A stretch of 64,000 nt of DNA from Frederiksenia canicola (GCF_011455495.1 NZ_CP015029.1:1302740-1366739), one strand, 5' to 3'. Numbered from the stretch's first letter, positions 27,203-36,656 are shown. Numbers and translations: made by a program. The notes: generated from the sequence alone by a model not told the origin.

Positions 27203-28048
27203 ATGCTCAATAAATTTGATCATTGGCTGATGAACCATCAGCCTGATCCCACTCTCACTGGTTTTCGCCGTTTTTGTAGAGAATTTTGGTTTTTTGGCTT
27301 GAAAGAAGCAAGAGCCTGCTTGTTTGCAGGGATTTTCTTCGTGGCAATGTTTGCGGTGCCAAAAGCTGGGGTACTCGGTCTTCCTCGTTATGATTTGCTG
27401 TTGATTATCGCTGTTCTCGTGCAAGCAGCGATGCTCTATTTTAAACTGGAAACGTGGGACGAAGTGAAATCGATCACGCTTTTCCATTTGGTTGGTTTTG
27501 TGTTGGAAGTATTCAAGACATCAAGCCATATTCAGTCTTGGGCGTATCCTGATTTTGCCTATACCAAAGTGCTTGGCGTACCGCTGTTTACAGGGTTTAT
27601 GTATGCCGCAGTGGGGAGTTATATTATCCAAGCGTGGCGGTTGTTTGATTTAAAAGTGCAGAGTCATCCGCCTTATTGGTTAGCAACTTTAGTGGCGGTG
27701 TTGATTTATCTGAATTTTTTCACTCACCACTATATTGGCGATTATCGCTGGTATCTTGCCGCATTTGCATTGGGGCTGTATGCACGCACCATGGTCTATT
27801 TCACCCCTTACGATAGGGGACGAAAAATGCCTTTGCTGGTTTCTTTTGGGCTGATTGGCTTTTTTATTTGGCTCGCGGAAAATATTGGTACACTTGCAGG
27901 CATTTGGCGGTATCCAAATCAGTTAGGCGCATGGTCAATGGTTCATGTCAGCAAATGGAGTGCGTGGTCATTATTAGTGATTATGACTTTCACCATTGTA
28001 GCAAATTTAAAACATATCAAAGCATCTATTAGCGTATCAAAGGACTAA
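27203..28048 (+). CDS. DUF817 family integral membrane protein
   Basis: The 281-residue protein has about eight hydrophobic segments and matches the DUF817 family, which has no assigned function. Conserved-looking polar patches within the membrane part include KTSSHIQSWAYPD, FTHHYIGDYRWYL and WLAENIGTLAGIWRYPNQ; the His, Asp and Trp residues hint at a catalytic or transport role. It is one base from the next gene, a low molecular weight tyrosine phosphatase, so the two are co-transcribed. Confidence 0.8.
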   Translation: MLNKFDHWLMNHQPDPTLTGFRRFCREFWFFGLKEARACLFAGIFFVAMFAVPKAGVLGLPRYDLLLIIAVLVQAAMLYFKLETWDEVKSITLFHLVGFVLEVFKTSSHIQSWAYPDFAYTKVLGVPLFTGFMYAAVGSYIIQAWRLFDLKVQSHPPYWLATLVAVLIYLNFFTHHYIGDYRWYLAAFALGLYARTMVYFTPYDRGRKMPLLVSFGLIGFFIWLAENIGTLAGIWRYPNQLGAWSMVHVSKWSAWSLLVIMTFTIVANLKHIKASISVSKD

Positions 28049-28049
28049 A

Positions 28050-28526
28050 ATGAAACCTCAAATCAATGTGTTATTTGTGTGCTTAGGCAATATTTGTCGA
28101 TCACCAATGGCGGAATGTATTCTGCGAGAAAAAATTCGTTTGGCTCATTTAGAACATGTCATTTTTACGGATAGTGCGGGTACATCAGGCTGGCACGATG
28201 GTGAAAATATGCATCATGGCACCGCCCATGTGTTAGCCAAACACGAAATTGATCATCGTGGCTTTACTAGCCGAAAGGTCCGAAAAACGGATTGGGAGCA
28301 ATTTGATTATTTGGTGGCGATGGATAACCATAATCTGCATGATCTCGAAAAACTATTCGGTAAAGCCCCAGATAAGTTATTTCAAATCACCACCTTGTGT
28401 GAGAACTTACCGCATGATCATATTCCAGACCCGTGGTACACAGGCGATTTTGATGAAACTTACCGCTTGCTTGATCAATGTTGTGATGCCTTGTTAGCAA
28501 AAATCCGCCAAACCCATTATTTATAG
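28050..28526 (+). CDS. Low molecular weight protein-tyrosine phosphatase
   Basis: This 158-residue cytoplasmic phosphatase has the P-loop C-x5-R-S near the N terminus (VCLGNICRSPMAE) and the general-acid loop DPWYTGDFDE near residue 128. Family members dephosphorylate tyrosine residues of BY-kinases or act on small phosphates. No kinase or polysaccharide gene is near, so the Wzb role typical of capsule operons is not supported. It is coupled to the DUF817 membrane protein upstream. Confidence 0.92.
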   Translation: MKPQINVLFVCLGNICRSPMAECILREKIRLAHLEHVIFTDSAGTSGWHDGENMHHGTAHVLAKHEIDHRGFTSRKVRKTDWEQFDYLVAMDNHNLHDLEKLFGKAPDKLFQITTLCENLPHDHIPDPWYTGDFDETYRLLDQCCDALLAKIRQTHYL

Positions 28527-28573
28527 CCACAATATGCTAAAATCGGGCTAATTTTATTTCGTGGACTTTAGCA

Positions 28574-30130
28574 ATGAACCAACCCACTTTTTTTATCTAC
28601 GATTTTGAGAGTTTTGGGATCAACCCCGCAAGCGACCGTCCTGCACAATTTGCGGGTATTCGCACCGACAGCGAATTTAACATCATCGGTGAGCCAGTAA
28701 TGTTCTACTGTAAACAAACACCGGACTATTTGCCTTCGCCTGAAGCAGTGATGGTCACGGGGATCACGCCACAGCGTTGTAACGAAAAAGGTTTATCTGA
28801 ACCCGAATTTGCCGCCCGCATCCATGCCGAATTTAGCCAGCCAAACACTTGCATTATGGGCTATAACAATATTCGTTACGATGACGAAATGACCCGCTAC
28901 ACCTTCTTCCGCAACTTTTTCGATCCCTATGAATATAGCTACAAAAATGGCAATTCCCGCTGGGATTTGCTCGATGTGGTGCGAGCGTGCTATGCGTTGC
29001 GTCCTGACGGCATTGAATGGGCGTATGACGAAGATGGGCTGCCAAGTTTCAAATTAGAAAATCTCACCAAAGCCAACGGTATTGCTCACGAAAATGCTCA
29101 TGATGCGATGGCGGACGTTTATGCGACTATCGCAATGGCAAAGCTGATCAAGCAAAAACAGCCGAAGTTTTTCCAATTTTTCTTCGAAAATCGTGGTAAA
29201 AAAGCGTTGGAAGAGATGATTGATACTGGCGAAATGGCCCCATTGGTGCACGTTTCGGGAATGCTCGGTAATTATCGGGGAAATACAGCTTGGATTGTCC
29301 CGCTTGCGTGGCATCCGACCAATCAAAATGCGGTGATTGTGTGTGATTTAGCGGGCGATATACAAGGGCTGCTGAATGAGTCAGCGGAAGTATTGCGACA
29401 GCGGCTTTACACCAAAAAATCCGAATTAGAAGAACAAGGCATTGCCCACGTTCCACTAAAATTGGTGCATATCAATAAATGCCCGATTCTTGCCCCTGCC
29501 AAAACCTTGCTGCCTGAAAATGCCACCCGTTTGGGGATTGATCGCCAAGCTTGTTTGGACAATCTCAAACGGCTCAAAGCGAATAAAAGTGTGGTGCGAG
29601 AAAAAGTGGTGGAGATTTTTAGTGAGGAACGCACTTTTGCCGAATCCAACAATGTCGAAACTACACTGTATGACGGCTTTTTCTCCCCAGCGGATAAAAA
29701 CAACATGGCGATCTTGCGAGATCTCCCCCCAGAACATCTTGCCAATCACGCCTTGAAATTTGCCGATCCACGGGTAGAAAAATTGCTGTTTCACTATCGT
29801 GCACGACACTACCCTGAAACGTTGAACCGTGCGGAGCAGATTCGTTGGCAGAAATATTGCCACCAACGGATTGATGAACAAGCTGAAGCATTTTCTCAAT
29901 CGATTGATGCCCTTTTCCAAACTCACCATGATGATATTGATGCGGTCAAACTGTTGGAAGAATTGACCGCTTATGCCGAGCAGCTGATGATACAAACGCC
30001 GAAATGGCACTCTCCCGCCAGTTCTCAAACGGATTTATTACTGAGTGAGCTAAATCAAGTCGCCGAGCAGAGTAGTGATAAAAGTACAAAATTCGCAGCA
30101 CTTAACGCATTGATTGGTAAGAAAATTTAG
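28574..30130 (+). CDS. sbcB: Exodeoxyribonuclease I
   Basis: This 518-residue DEDD-family nuclease degrades single-stranded DNA 3' to 5' in recombination and mismatch repair. The catalytic acidic residues are in FFIYDFESFG, GYNNIRYDDE and AHDAMADVYA. The SH3-like and C-terminal domains follow, with VHINKCPILAPAKTL. It is longer than E. coli ExoI (475 from memory); the extra residues are a C-terminal tail after about 480 containing SPASSQTDLLLSELNQV. Probably monocistronic. Confidence 0.95.
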   Translation: MNQPTFFIYDFESFGINPASDRPAQFAGIRTDSEFNIIGEPVMFYCKQTPDYLPSPEAVMVTGITPQRCNEKGLSEPEFAARIHAEFSQPNTCIMGYNNIRYDDEMTRYTFFRNFFDPYEYSYKNGNSRWDLLDVVRACYALRPDGIEWAYDEDGLPSFKLENLTKANGIAHENAHDAMADVYATIAMAKLIKQKQPKFFQFFFENRGKKALEEMIDTGEMAPLVHVSGMLGNYRGNTAWIVPLAWHPTNQNAVIVCDLAGDIQGLLNESAEVLRQRLYTKKSELEEQGIAHVPLKLVHINKCPILAPAKTLLPENATRLGIDRQACLDNLKRLKANKSVVREKVVEIFSEERTFAESNNVETTLYDGFFSPADKNNMAILRDLPPEHLANHALKFADPRVEKLLFHYRARHYPETLNRAEQIRWQKYCHQRIDEQAEAFSQSIDALFQTHHDDIDAVKLLEELTAYAEQLMIQTPKWHSPASSQTDLLLSELNQVAEQSSDKSTKFAALNALIGKKI

Positions 30131-30153
30131 GTGTTGCAACATTCTGTTCGGAA

Positions 30154-30186
30154 GTGACCGCTTGTCATACCTTTACAAGCGGGCAC
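30154..30186. repeat. Tail-to-tail uptake-signal pair after sbcB
   Basis: GTGACCGCTTGT and ACAAGCGGGCAC are opposed uptake signals with one mismatch and a 9-base loop. They can form a compact hairpin after sbcB. Confidence 0.55.
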
Positions 30187-30292
30187 CTCCTTTAAAAATT
30201 TTGCAATTTCAGCCATTGCATATAGACAATTTTTATCCAACCCATTACTATCTGAGACATTTATAACAGCCACACAACATTAAGGATGTCCT

Positions 30293-31264
30293 ATGAATAA
30301 AACCCTTCTCTCCCTTGCGTTCGCCACTTTTTCATTGACGGCTTTTGCAAATACTCAGCCTACTGTGCAAGCTCAACAAGCGGTCACTTCCGAGCAAAAT
30401 GTTGCAAAAAATGCCCTCGTGATGCAAACGGATTTCAGTTTGAAGGACGGGGCGGTATCGGCAATGCAAGGTGTGGCGTTCGGTGTGGATCGGGAGCTGA
30501 ACATGTTCAACTTAACGCACGAAATCCCGCCTTATAATATTTGGGAAGCAGCATATCGCTTATACCAAACCGCGACATACTGGCCACAGGGCACCGTTTT
30601 TGTGAGCGTGGTTGACCCAGGTGTGGGCACTGATCGCAAATCCGTAGTGTTGAAAACGAAAACAGGGCATTATTTTGTCACGCCTGATAACGGCACACTA
30701 ACCTTTGTGGCAGAACATTTTGGCATTGAGGCGATCCGTCAAATTGATGAGCAAACAAACCGCTTAGAAGGCTCAGAAAAATCTTACACTTTCCACGGCC
30801 GTGATGTGTATGCTTACACAGGGGCACGTTTAGCATCAGGTAAAATCAGCTTTGAGCAAGTCGGTCCTGAGTTAGAACCGAAAGTGGAAGAAATCGCCTA
30901 CCAGCGTCCGACAGTAGAAGAAGGTGTATTGAAGGGCAACATCCCAGTGCTTGATATTCAATATGGCAATATTTGGACGAACATCAGCGATAGTTTACTA
31001 GAGCAGTCGGGCATCAAAAAAGATGGACGTGTGTGTGTTGAAATCCGTGAAAAAATGGGCGAAGAAAGTAAAGTCCGCTACACGGGAGCAATGCCATATA
31101 AAAGTAGCTTTGGTGAGGTAGAAGAAGGTCGCCCACTGATGTATCTCAACAGCTTACTCAATGTTTCATTTGCATTGAATATGGACAGCTTTGCAGATAA
31201 ATACAAAATCAAATCAGGTGCTGAGTGGTCTGTATTACTCAAATCCTGTGAGAAGAAAAATTAA
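30293..31264 (+). CDS. Exported SAM hydroxide adenosyltransferase family protein (DUF62)
   Basis: The 323-residue protein matches the SAM chlorinase/fluorinase/hydroxide adenosyltransferase family, which splits S-adenosylmethionine to adenosine and methionine in its hydrolase branch. Family blocks are QTDFSLKDGAVSAMQGV (with the SAM-ribose Asp), FVSVVDPGVGTDRKSV, TPDNGTLTFV and TFHGRDVYAYTGARLASG. Unlike most members it begins with a clear Sec signal peptide (MNKTLLSLAFATFSLTAFA), so it should be periplasmic, where SAM is not expected. An uptake signal lies in frame just after the signal peptide (codons for QAVTSEQ). A terminator follows. The substrate in the periplasm is unknown. Confidence 0.85.
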   Translation: MNKTLLSLAFATFSLTAFANTQPTVQAQQAVTSEQNVAKNALVMQTDFSLKDGAVSAMQGVAFGVDRELNMFNLTHEIPPYNIWEAAYRLYQTATYWPQGTVFVSVVDPGVGTDRKSVVLKTKTGHYFVTPDNGTLTFVAEHFGIEAIRQIDEQTNRLEGSEKSYTFHGRDVYAYTGARLASGKISFEQVGPELEPKVEEIAYQRPTVEEGVLKGNIPVLDIQYGNIWTNISDSLLEQSGIKKDGRVCVEIREKMGEESKVRYTGAMPYKSSFGEVEEGRPLMYLNSLLNVSFALNMDSFADKYKIKSGAEWSVLLKSCEKKN

Positions 31265-31277
31265 TTAATAAACGGAT

Positions 31278-31316
31278 AAACCACGGCATATAGTCATATC
31301 TGCCGTGGTTTTTGTT
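31278..31316 (+). terminator. Rho-independent terminator
   Basis: AAACCACGGCA and TGCCGTGGTTT are perfect 11-base arms with a 12-base loop, followed by T-rich sequence. It ends the DUF62 gene. Confidence 0.88.
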
Positions 31317-31330
31317 TTAAGAAGAATAGA

Positions 31331-32149
31331 ATGATTAGAGACCTACATAGCCATAGTACGGCATCAGACGGTATTTTAACGCCAACAGAGTTGATTCAAC
31401 GGGCAGTGGAACAAGGTGTTGACATGTTGGCGTTGACCGATCACGACACGATTGCTGGTATTACGGAAGCAAAACAAACGGCACAACATTTACCTATTCA
31501 ACTGATTTCTGGTGTTGAAATATCGATTCTATGGAAAGGGAAAAGTATTCATTTGGCCGCATTGAATATTGATGAACAGAATGAAACCTTGGTCAATTTA
31601 CTCAAGCAACAAGCAGAACTTCGCCAACAACGAGCAGAGCAAATCGGCGAAAAACTGGCTAAAGCTGGGATTCCAAATGCTTATGAAGGCGCGAAAAAGC
31701 TGGCAAGTGGTGAAGTCACTCGAGCACATTACGGACGTTTTTTAGTTGCAGAAGGCTATGCCCGTAATGATGAGCACGCTTTTAAACGTTACTTAGGCAT
31801 GGGAAAGTCGGCTTATGTGAAGCCAATTTGGTGTTCAATGGAACAAGCCATTGATGCCACTCACCAAGCAGGTGGTGTGATTTGTGTGGCACACCCGCTA
31901 CGTTACAAAATGACCGCACGTTGGATTCGTCGTTTGATCGAGGAATTTAAACACGCAGGGGGCGATGGCATTGAAGTTGCAGGCTGTGCCCAAACTCCCG
32001 ATCAACGCCAATTGCTCGCCCGCTGGGCAAAAGAGTTCGAATTATTGGCTTCGGTGGGCTCGGATTTCCATTATCCATCAGGTTGGATAGAACTCGGCAG
32101 GGGACTAACTTTACCTCCAGAATGCCAGCCAATTTGGGAACGGTTCTAA
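31331..32149 (+). CDS. rnm: RNase AM / PHP-domain phosphatase (YciV, TrpH)
   Basis: The 272-residue protein is of the PHP family. The metal-binding motifs are RDLHSHSTASDG at the N terminus, ALTDHDTIAG, GVEIS, CVAHPLRY and SDFHYPSG. E. coli YciV is a 5'-3' exonuclease that matures 5S and other rRNA 5' ends and also hydrolyses 3',5'-bisphosphate nucleotides. It follows the terminator of the exported DUF62 gene closely, so its promoter may overlap that region. Confidence 0.9.
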   Translation: MIRDLHSHSTASDGILTPTELIQRAVEQGVDMLALTDHDTIAGITEAKQTAQHLPIQLISGVEISILWKGKSIHLAALNIDEQNETLVNLLKQQAELRQQRAEQIGEKLAKAGIPNAYEGAKKLASGEVTRAHYGRFLVAEGYARNDEHAFKRYLGMGKSAYVKPIWCSMEQAIDATHQAGGVICVAHPLRYKMTARWIRRLIEEFKHAGGDGIEVAGCAQTPDQRQLLARWAKEFELLASVGSDFHYPSGWIELGRGLTLPPECQPIWERF

Positions 32150-32245
32150 CCATTCAAATTTGCAAAATTTTGCATTAAACTTACCGCTTGTAGAGAAAAT
32201 GCCTTACTCCTCGAGTAAGCAGAATGAAGAAAATGAGAAGATAAT

Positions 32246-33703
32246 ATGTTGAATCCAAGCCCTAAAAAATCGGATAAACCTTCCGATCCACAATTAGAAC
32301 AAATCAACATCGCCCCCCATTCTATTGAAGCTGAGCAAGCGGTGCTTGGTGCATTAATGCTGAGTAGTGAACAGTGGGATAATGTTGCGGAGCGTTTACA
32401 ACCGACAGATTTCTATAATTTTGCACACCGCACTATCTATGAACAGATGATTGAATTGGTACGAAATCATCAGCCGATTGATTTGATCACGCTCGATCAA
32501 GCCCTAAAAAACAAAGGCGTGTTGCAAGAGGTGGGTGGTTTTGCTTATTTAGCCGAACTCTCAAAAAATACGCCAAGTGTAGCGAATGTGCTGACTTATG
32601 CAGAGATCATCAGTGAACGTGCAATTCGACGTGAGCTGATCGCGGCAGGGAATAAAATTGCCGAAATCAGCTATCAGCCAAAAGGAATGTCGGTAAAAGA
32701 TGTGTTGGATGAAGCAGAACGAGCCGTCTTCCATATCGCAGAAAAGCGAACATCAAGCGATGAGGGGCCGAAAAACATTGATGCTATTTTGCTTGATACT
32801 TTGGCTCGAATTGAATTATTAGCCGCCAGTAAAAATAATGGTGGGGTAACAGGCGTTACCACGGGCTTTTCCGATTTAGATAAAAAAACCGCAGGCTTAC
32901 AGCCTTCAGATTTAGTGATCGTTGCGGCACGTCCGTCTATGGGAAAAACCACCTTTGCGATGAATTTGTGTGAAAATGCTTCTCTGGTAGATATTGATGA
33001 AATGGATGAACAGGGCAATGTTATCGGTAAAAAACCAAACAAACCAGTGCTCATTTTCAGCCTTGAGATGCCTGCTGATCAAATTATGATGCGTATGTTG
33101 GCTTCCCTTTCTCGCGTGGATCAAACGAAAATTCGTACAGGGCAGGTGAGTGATGATGAAGATTGGTCGAAAATTTCCAGTACCATGGCAATTTTGCAAG
33201 AACGTCGAAACATCTACATTGACGATAGCTCAGGGCTAACGCCAACGGAACTGCGTTCTCGTGCTAGACGGGTTTATCGGGAAAATGGCGGTTTGAGCTT
33301 AATTATGGTTGATTACTTGCAGTTAATGCGAGCCCCTGGTTTTGCGGATAACCGTACTCTTGAAATTGCCGAAATTTCCCGATCGCTCAAAGCGTTAGCC
33401 AAAGAGTTGGAAGTGCCCGTGGTCGCCCTTTCGCAGCTGAACCGAAGCCTTGAGCAGCGAGCTGATAAACGTCCTGTGAACTCCGATTTACGTGAATCAG
33501 GCTCTATTGAGCAAGATGCCGATTTAATCATGTTTATTTATCGTGATGAAGTTTATCATGACAATTCCGATCTCAAAGGAATTGCTGAAATCATCATCGG
33601 TAAACAGCGTAACGGTCCTATCGGACGAGTGCGGCTAACTTTCCAAGGGCAATATTCCCGTTTTGATAATTATCACGGTGCGTCTTACGACGACGAATAT
33701 TAA
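32246..33703 (+). CDS. dnaB: Replicative DNA helicase DnaB
   Basis: This 485-residue hexameric helicase unwinds DNA at the replication fork. The N-terminal domain (about 20-125) begins IAPHSIEAEQAVLGALM. The RecA-like domain has Walker A ARPSMGKTTF near residue 230, Walker B LIMVDYLQLM, and the arginine-finger region ESGSIEQDADLIMFIYRDE. Compared with E. coli (471), about 17 extra residues (DIDEMDEQGNVIGKK and neighbours) lie between the Walker A helix and KPVLIFSLEMP. Confidence 0.97.
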   Translation: MLNPSPKKSDKPSDPQLEQINIAPHSIEAEQAVLGALMLSSEQWDNVAERLQPTDFYNFAHRTIYEQMIELVRNHQPIDLITLDQALKNKGVLQEVGGFAYLAELSKNTPSVANVLTYAEIISERAIRRELIAAGNKIAEISYQPKGMSVKDVLDEAERAVFHIAEKRTSSDEGPKNIDAILLDTLARIELLAASKNNGGVTGVTTGFSDLDKKTAGLQPSDLVIVAARPSMGKTTFAMNLCENASLVDIDEMDEQGNVIGKKPNKPVLIFSLEMPADQIMMRMLASLSRVDQTKIRTGQVSDDEDWSKISSTMAILQERRNIYIDDSSGLTPTELRSRARRVYRENGGLSLIMVDYLQLMRAPGFADNRTLEIAEISRSLKALAKELEVPVVALSQLNRSLEQRADKRPVNSDLRESGSIEQDADLIMFIYRDEVYHDNSDLKGIAEIIIGKQRNGPIGRVRLTFQGQYSRFDNYHGASYDDEY

Positions 33704-33766
33704 TCCGTATTTTGGATTTACCAAGACCGATGCAAGCGGTCAGATCTTCAAAAAATGTTACAAATA

Positions 33767-33781
33767 GTAGGGACGTCCTAC
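33767..33781. repeat. Short palindrome before ycgL
   Basis: GTAGGGACGTCCTAC is a 15-base inverted repeat in the dnaB-ycgL spacer. It resembles common intergenic dyads in related genomes; no function is seen. Confidence 0.35.
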
Positions 33782-33799
33782 CTAAAAACAAGGAAAATC

Positions 33800-34099
33800 A
33801 TGATTTGTGCCATTTATAAAAGTACCAAAAAAGAGGGAATGTATCTCTATGTGGCGAAGCGAGATCAATTTGATCATGTACCTGATGAACTTCGCCAACT
33901 CTTTGGCAGACCACAATTTGTTATGTTGTTTAATCTCAAGGGCGGAAAGCCACTCAAGCGATTAGATAAGCAAGATGTTTTGCAAAAAATCGAAACCCAA
34001 GGCTACTATTTACAAATGCCACCGCCTGTTGAAAACTTACATCAAGCCTTTGTGGCACAACAGCGAGCGAAGCAATCAATTCACAAAGGAAATGACTGA
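33800..34099 (+). CDS. ycgL: YcgL domain protein
   Basis: The 99-residue protein is of the YcgL family, a small alpha/beta protein of unknown function found in Gammaproteobacteria. The typical start [16 protein letters not shown] and the block [15 protein letters not shown] are present. The start at 33800 follows AAGGAAAA. Its stop overlaps the nrdR start (TGATG), so the two are translationally coupled; this suggests a shared setting but not a known shared role. Confidence 0.9.
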   Translation: MICAIYKSTKKEGMYLYVAKRDQFDHVPDELRQLFGRPQFVMLFNLKGGKPLKRLDKQDVLQKIETQGYYLQMPPPVENLHQAFVAQQRAKQSIHKGND

Positions 34100-34554
34100 T
34101 GCGTTGCCCATTTTGTTCAGAAGAAGACAGTAAAGTGATTGACTCTCGTCTCACGGGAGATGGTTACCAAATTCGCCGCCGCCGTGAATGCCCAAAGTGC
34201 AAGGAACGCTTTACCACTTTTGAAACGGCAGAGCTGCTCGTGCCACATATCATCAAAAATAATGGTAATCGGGAACCGTTTGATATTCAGAAATTACGTA
34301 AAGGCATTGCGTATGCACTCGAGAAACGCCCCGTGAGTACAAATGATGTTGAACAGATGATCCAAAAAATTGTGCTGCAATTACAAGCACTGGGAGAGCG
34401 GGAAGTACCGAGTAAATTGGTTGGCAATTTAGTGTTAGATGGGCTGAAAAGTCTAGATAAAGTCGCTTATATTCGTTTTGCATCTATTTATCTGAGTTTT
34501 GATGATATTGCAGAGTTTACTAAAGAAATTGAGAAGCTACGTTTAGACAGCTAA
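34099..34554 (+). CDS. nrdR: Transcriptional repressor NrdR
   Basis: The 151-residue protein has a zinc ribbon ([15 protein letters not shown] and [12 protein letters not shown]) followed by an ATP-cone domain (about 49-139). NrdR represses ribonucleotide reductase genes in response to ATP/dATP. No nrd gene lies in the window. It is coupled to ycgL and ends in a two-way terminator shared with greA. Confidence 0.96.
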   Translation: MRCPFCSEEDSKVIDSRLTGDGYQIRRRRECPKCKERFTTFETAELLVPHIIKNNGNREPFDIQKLRKGIAYALEKRPVSTNDVEQMIQKIVLQLQALGEREVPSKLVGNLVLDGLKSLDKVAYIRFASIYLSFDDIAEFTKEIEKLRLDS

Positions 34555-34562
34555 TCAAAGAG

Positions 34563-34587
34563 AAAAGGGCGTTGTAAACGCCCTTTT
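34563..34587. terminator. Two-way terminator between nrdR and greA
   Basis: AAAAGGGCGTT and AACGCCCTTTT are perfect 11-base arms with a 3-base loop, flanked by A and T tracts, between convergent genes. Confidence 0.9.
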
Positions 34588-34589
34588 GA

Positions 34590-35066
34590 CTAGAGATATT
34601 CCACATTAATAATCTCAAATTCGACTTTACCGCCCGGAGTTTGAATAGCCACAGATTCATCAATTTCCTTGCCAATTAAGCCGCGAGCAATGGGTGAATT
34701 CACAGAAATTAAGCCTTCTTTAATATTTGCTTCGTCATCACCTACGATGCGATAAGTCACTTCTTCGTCGCTATCTACATTCAAGAGAGTGACCGTGGTA
34801 CCAAAAATCACTTTGCCATTATTAGGCATTTTAGTGACATCAATAATTTGGGCATTGCCTAGTTTACCTTCAATTTCTTGAATTCGACCTTCGCAGAATC
34901 CTTGTTGTTCACGTGCAGCGTGATATTCTGCATTTTCTTTTAAATCACCATGCTCACGAGCTTCTGCAATCGCATTGATGATTTCTGGACGACGAACATT
35001 CTTTAAAAATTCAAGTTCATCTCGCAGTAATTCTGCGCCACGTACCGTCATTGGAATTTGTTTCAT
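34590..35066 (-). CDS. greA: Transcript cleavage factor GreA
   Basis: The 158-residue protein rescues backtracked RNA polymerase by stimulating transcript cleavage. The N-terminal coiled coil (about 5-75) has [17 protein letters not shown] with the acidic tip residues, and the C-terminal domain has [18 protein letters not shown]. The sequence and length are GreA rather than GreB. It is divergent from dacB. Confidence 0.96.
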   Translation of the reverse strand: MKQIPMTVRGAELLRDELEFLKNVRRPEIINAIAEAREHGDLKENAEYHAAREQQGFCEGRIQEIEGKLGNAQIIDVTKMPNNGKVIFGTTVTLLNVDSDEEVTYRIVGDDEANIKEGLISVNSPIARGLIGKEIDESVAIQTPGGKVEFEIINVEYL

Positions 35067-35183
35067 TATGTTTCCTTTTTTATTTTAGATCATAGGGGCT
35101 GGTGAATGATCAACAGCCCCTATTTACGAATAGATTTCAAACCGATATTATTCATTTTCTTTTTAAAAATAGCAACCTTGATT

Positions 35184-36617
35184 ATGATTTCATCTCTTCG
35201 CACATTTTCGCTTTTTTTCGGATTCTGCTGTTTCTCAATGGCAAATGCCAAAATCGACATCCCTTCTTTGCTGGAAACCCTACCAGAAGGGGCTTCGGTC
35301 AGTTTAATTGCCAAAAACCTCGATACTGGTCAAATGATTGTCGATTACCAAAGTAAAACCTTTATGTTGCCCGCCAGTACACAAAAAGTATTGACCGCAT
35401 TAGCGACACGTTTGGCATTACCTGAAGATTTTCGTTTTGAAACCGCATTTTTAGCTGACGGTAAGGTGGAAAATGGTGTGCTGAAAGGGAATTTAATTGC
35501 TCGTTTTACAGGAGATCCCGATCTTAAAAGCGGACAGTTGACCAAACTGGTGAGCGAGTTGAAAAAACAAGGAATTCATCAGATCCGTGATGATCTCATT
35601 TTAGATACTTCTGTGTTCGCTAGTCATGATAAAGCTGCAGGGTGGGTGTGGAATGATTTAACTGTTTGTTTCAGTGCCCCACCAGCAGCAATTAACATTG
35701 ATAATAACTGTTTTTATGTCAATTTAGACGCAAATCAACCAGCAGGAAGCCCTGTCAAAGTGGATGTCCCCGCAGCTTACCCAATACAAGTTTTTAGCTC
35801 TGCTTATGTCGCCGACAAGGCAGAAGCGGGATACTGTTTGCTCGATGCGATTGTCAGTGATAACAACCGCTATCACATTAAAGGTTGTATGTCACGCCAA
35901 ACTAAACCATTTGGATTGAGTTTTGCTGTTCAAGATCCTACCACTTACGGTGCCAATATTATCAAGTCCCAACTTAAACGAGCAGGCATTGCATTTAAGG
36001 GACAAGTTCAGCAATCGGTAAAAAAGGTTGAAGGCACAGAGTTAGCGGTGCATTATTCCGACTCGTTAGCGGATTTGCTCAAAAAAATGATGAAAAAATC
36101 AGATAACCAGATTGCAGATGCGTTATTTCGCACAATTGCTAATCAACTACATAAACGCCCAGCATCATTTCCATTAGCAAGCCATACTATGCATAATTTA
36201 TTGAAAACCAAAGCTAATGTGAAGTTGGATAATACTGTTATTACTGATGGTTCAGGGCTTTCTCGCCATAATCAAGTGAGTGCAGAAACCATGCTCCAAG
36301 CATTAGAATTTATCGCTAAAAATGAAACCCAACTTCATTTGCTTGAAACGTTTCCAATTGCTGGTGTTGATGGCACTCTCGCAGGGCGAGGTTCAATGAC
36401 AACTGAACCATTAGCCAAAAATATTATGGCAAAAACAGGGGCATTGAAAGGGGTATATAATTTAGCAGGTTTTATGACGAATGCACGAGGCGAGCGAATT
36501 GCTTTTGTTCAATTTATCAACGGTTATTCAACATCTAGCGATAATGAACGTAAAACAAAGCGTGCACCCTTAAACCAATTTGAGAACCGTTTTTTTATGA
36601 GTTTATATAATGAATAG
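35184..36617 (+). CDS. dacB: Penicillin-binding protein 4 (D-alanyl-D-alanine carboxypeptidase/endopeptidase)
   Basis: The 477-residue periplasmic class C PBP trims and cleaves peptidoglycan cross-links. Active-site motifs are S-x-x-K in LPASTQKVLTA, S-x-N in KKSDNQIAD and K-T-G in IMAKTGALKG. The start at 35184 gives a compact signal peptide ending at SMANA; the frame is open upstream to 35106 and the ribosome site is weak for either choice, so the start is less certain. A terminator shared with rnpB follows. Confidence 0.93.
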   Translation: MISSLRTFSLFFGFCCFSMANAKIDIPSLLETLPEGASVSLIAKNLDTGQMIVDYQSKTFMLPASTQKVLTALATRLALPEDFRFETAFLADGKVENGVLKGNLIARFTGDPDLKSGQLTKLVSELKKQGIHQIRDDLILDTSVFASHDKAAGWVWNDLTVCFSAPPAAINIDNNCFYVNLDANQPAGSPVKVDVPAAYPIQVFSSAYVADKAEAGYCLLDAIVSDNNRYHIKGCMSRQTKPFGLSFAVQDPTTYGANIIKSQLKRAGIAFKGQVQQSVKKVEGTELAVHYSDSLADLLKKMMKKSDNQIADALFRTIANQLHKRPASFPLASHTMHNLLKTKANVKLDNTVITDGSGLSRHNQVSAETMLQALEFIAKNETQLHLLETFPIAGVDGTLAGRGSMTTEPLAKNIMAKTGALKGVYNLAGFMTNARGERIAFVQFINGYSTSSDNERKTKRAPLNQFENRFFMSLYNE

Positions 36618-36656
36618 AGAAACAGAAAATAAAATTTAAGCAACTTATTGATAGAT

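Noticed and set aside
28050-28526. Wzb-type capsule regulatory phosphatase
   Set aside because: No BY-kinase, capsule export or glycosyltransferase genes lie next to it; only the family assignment is supported.
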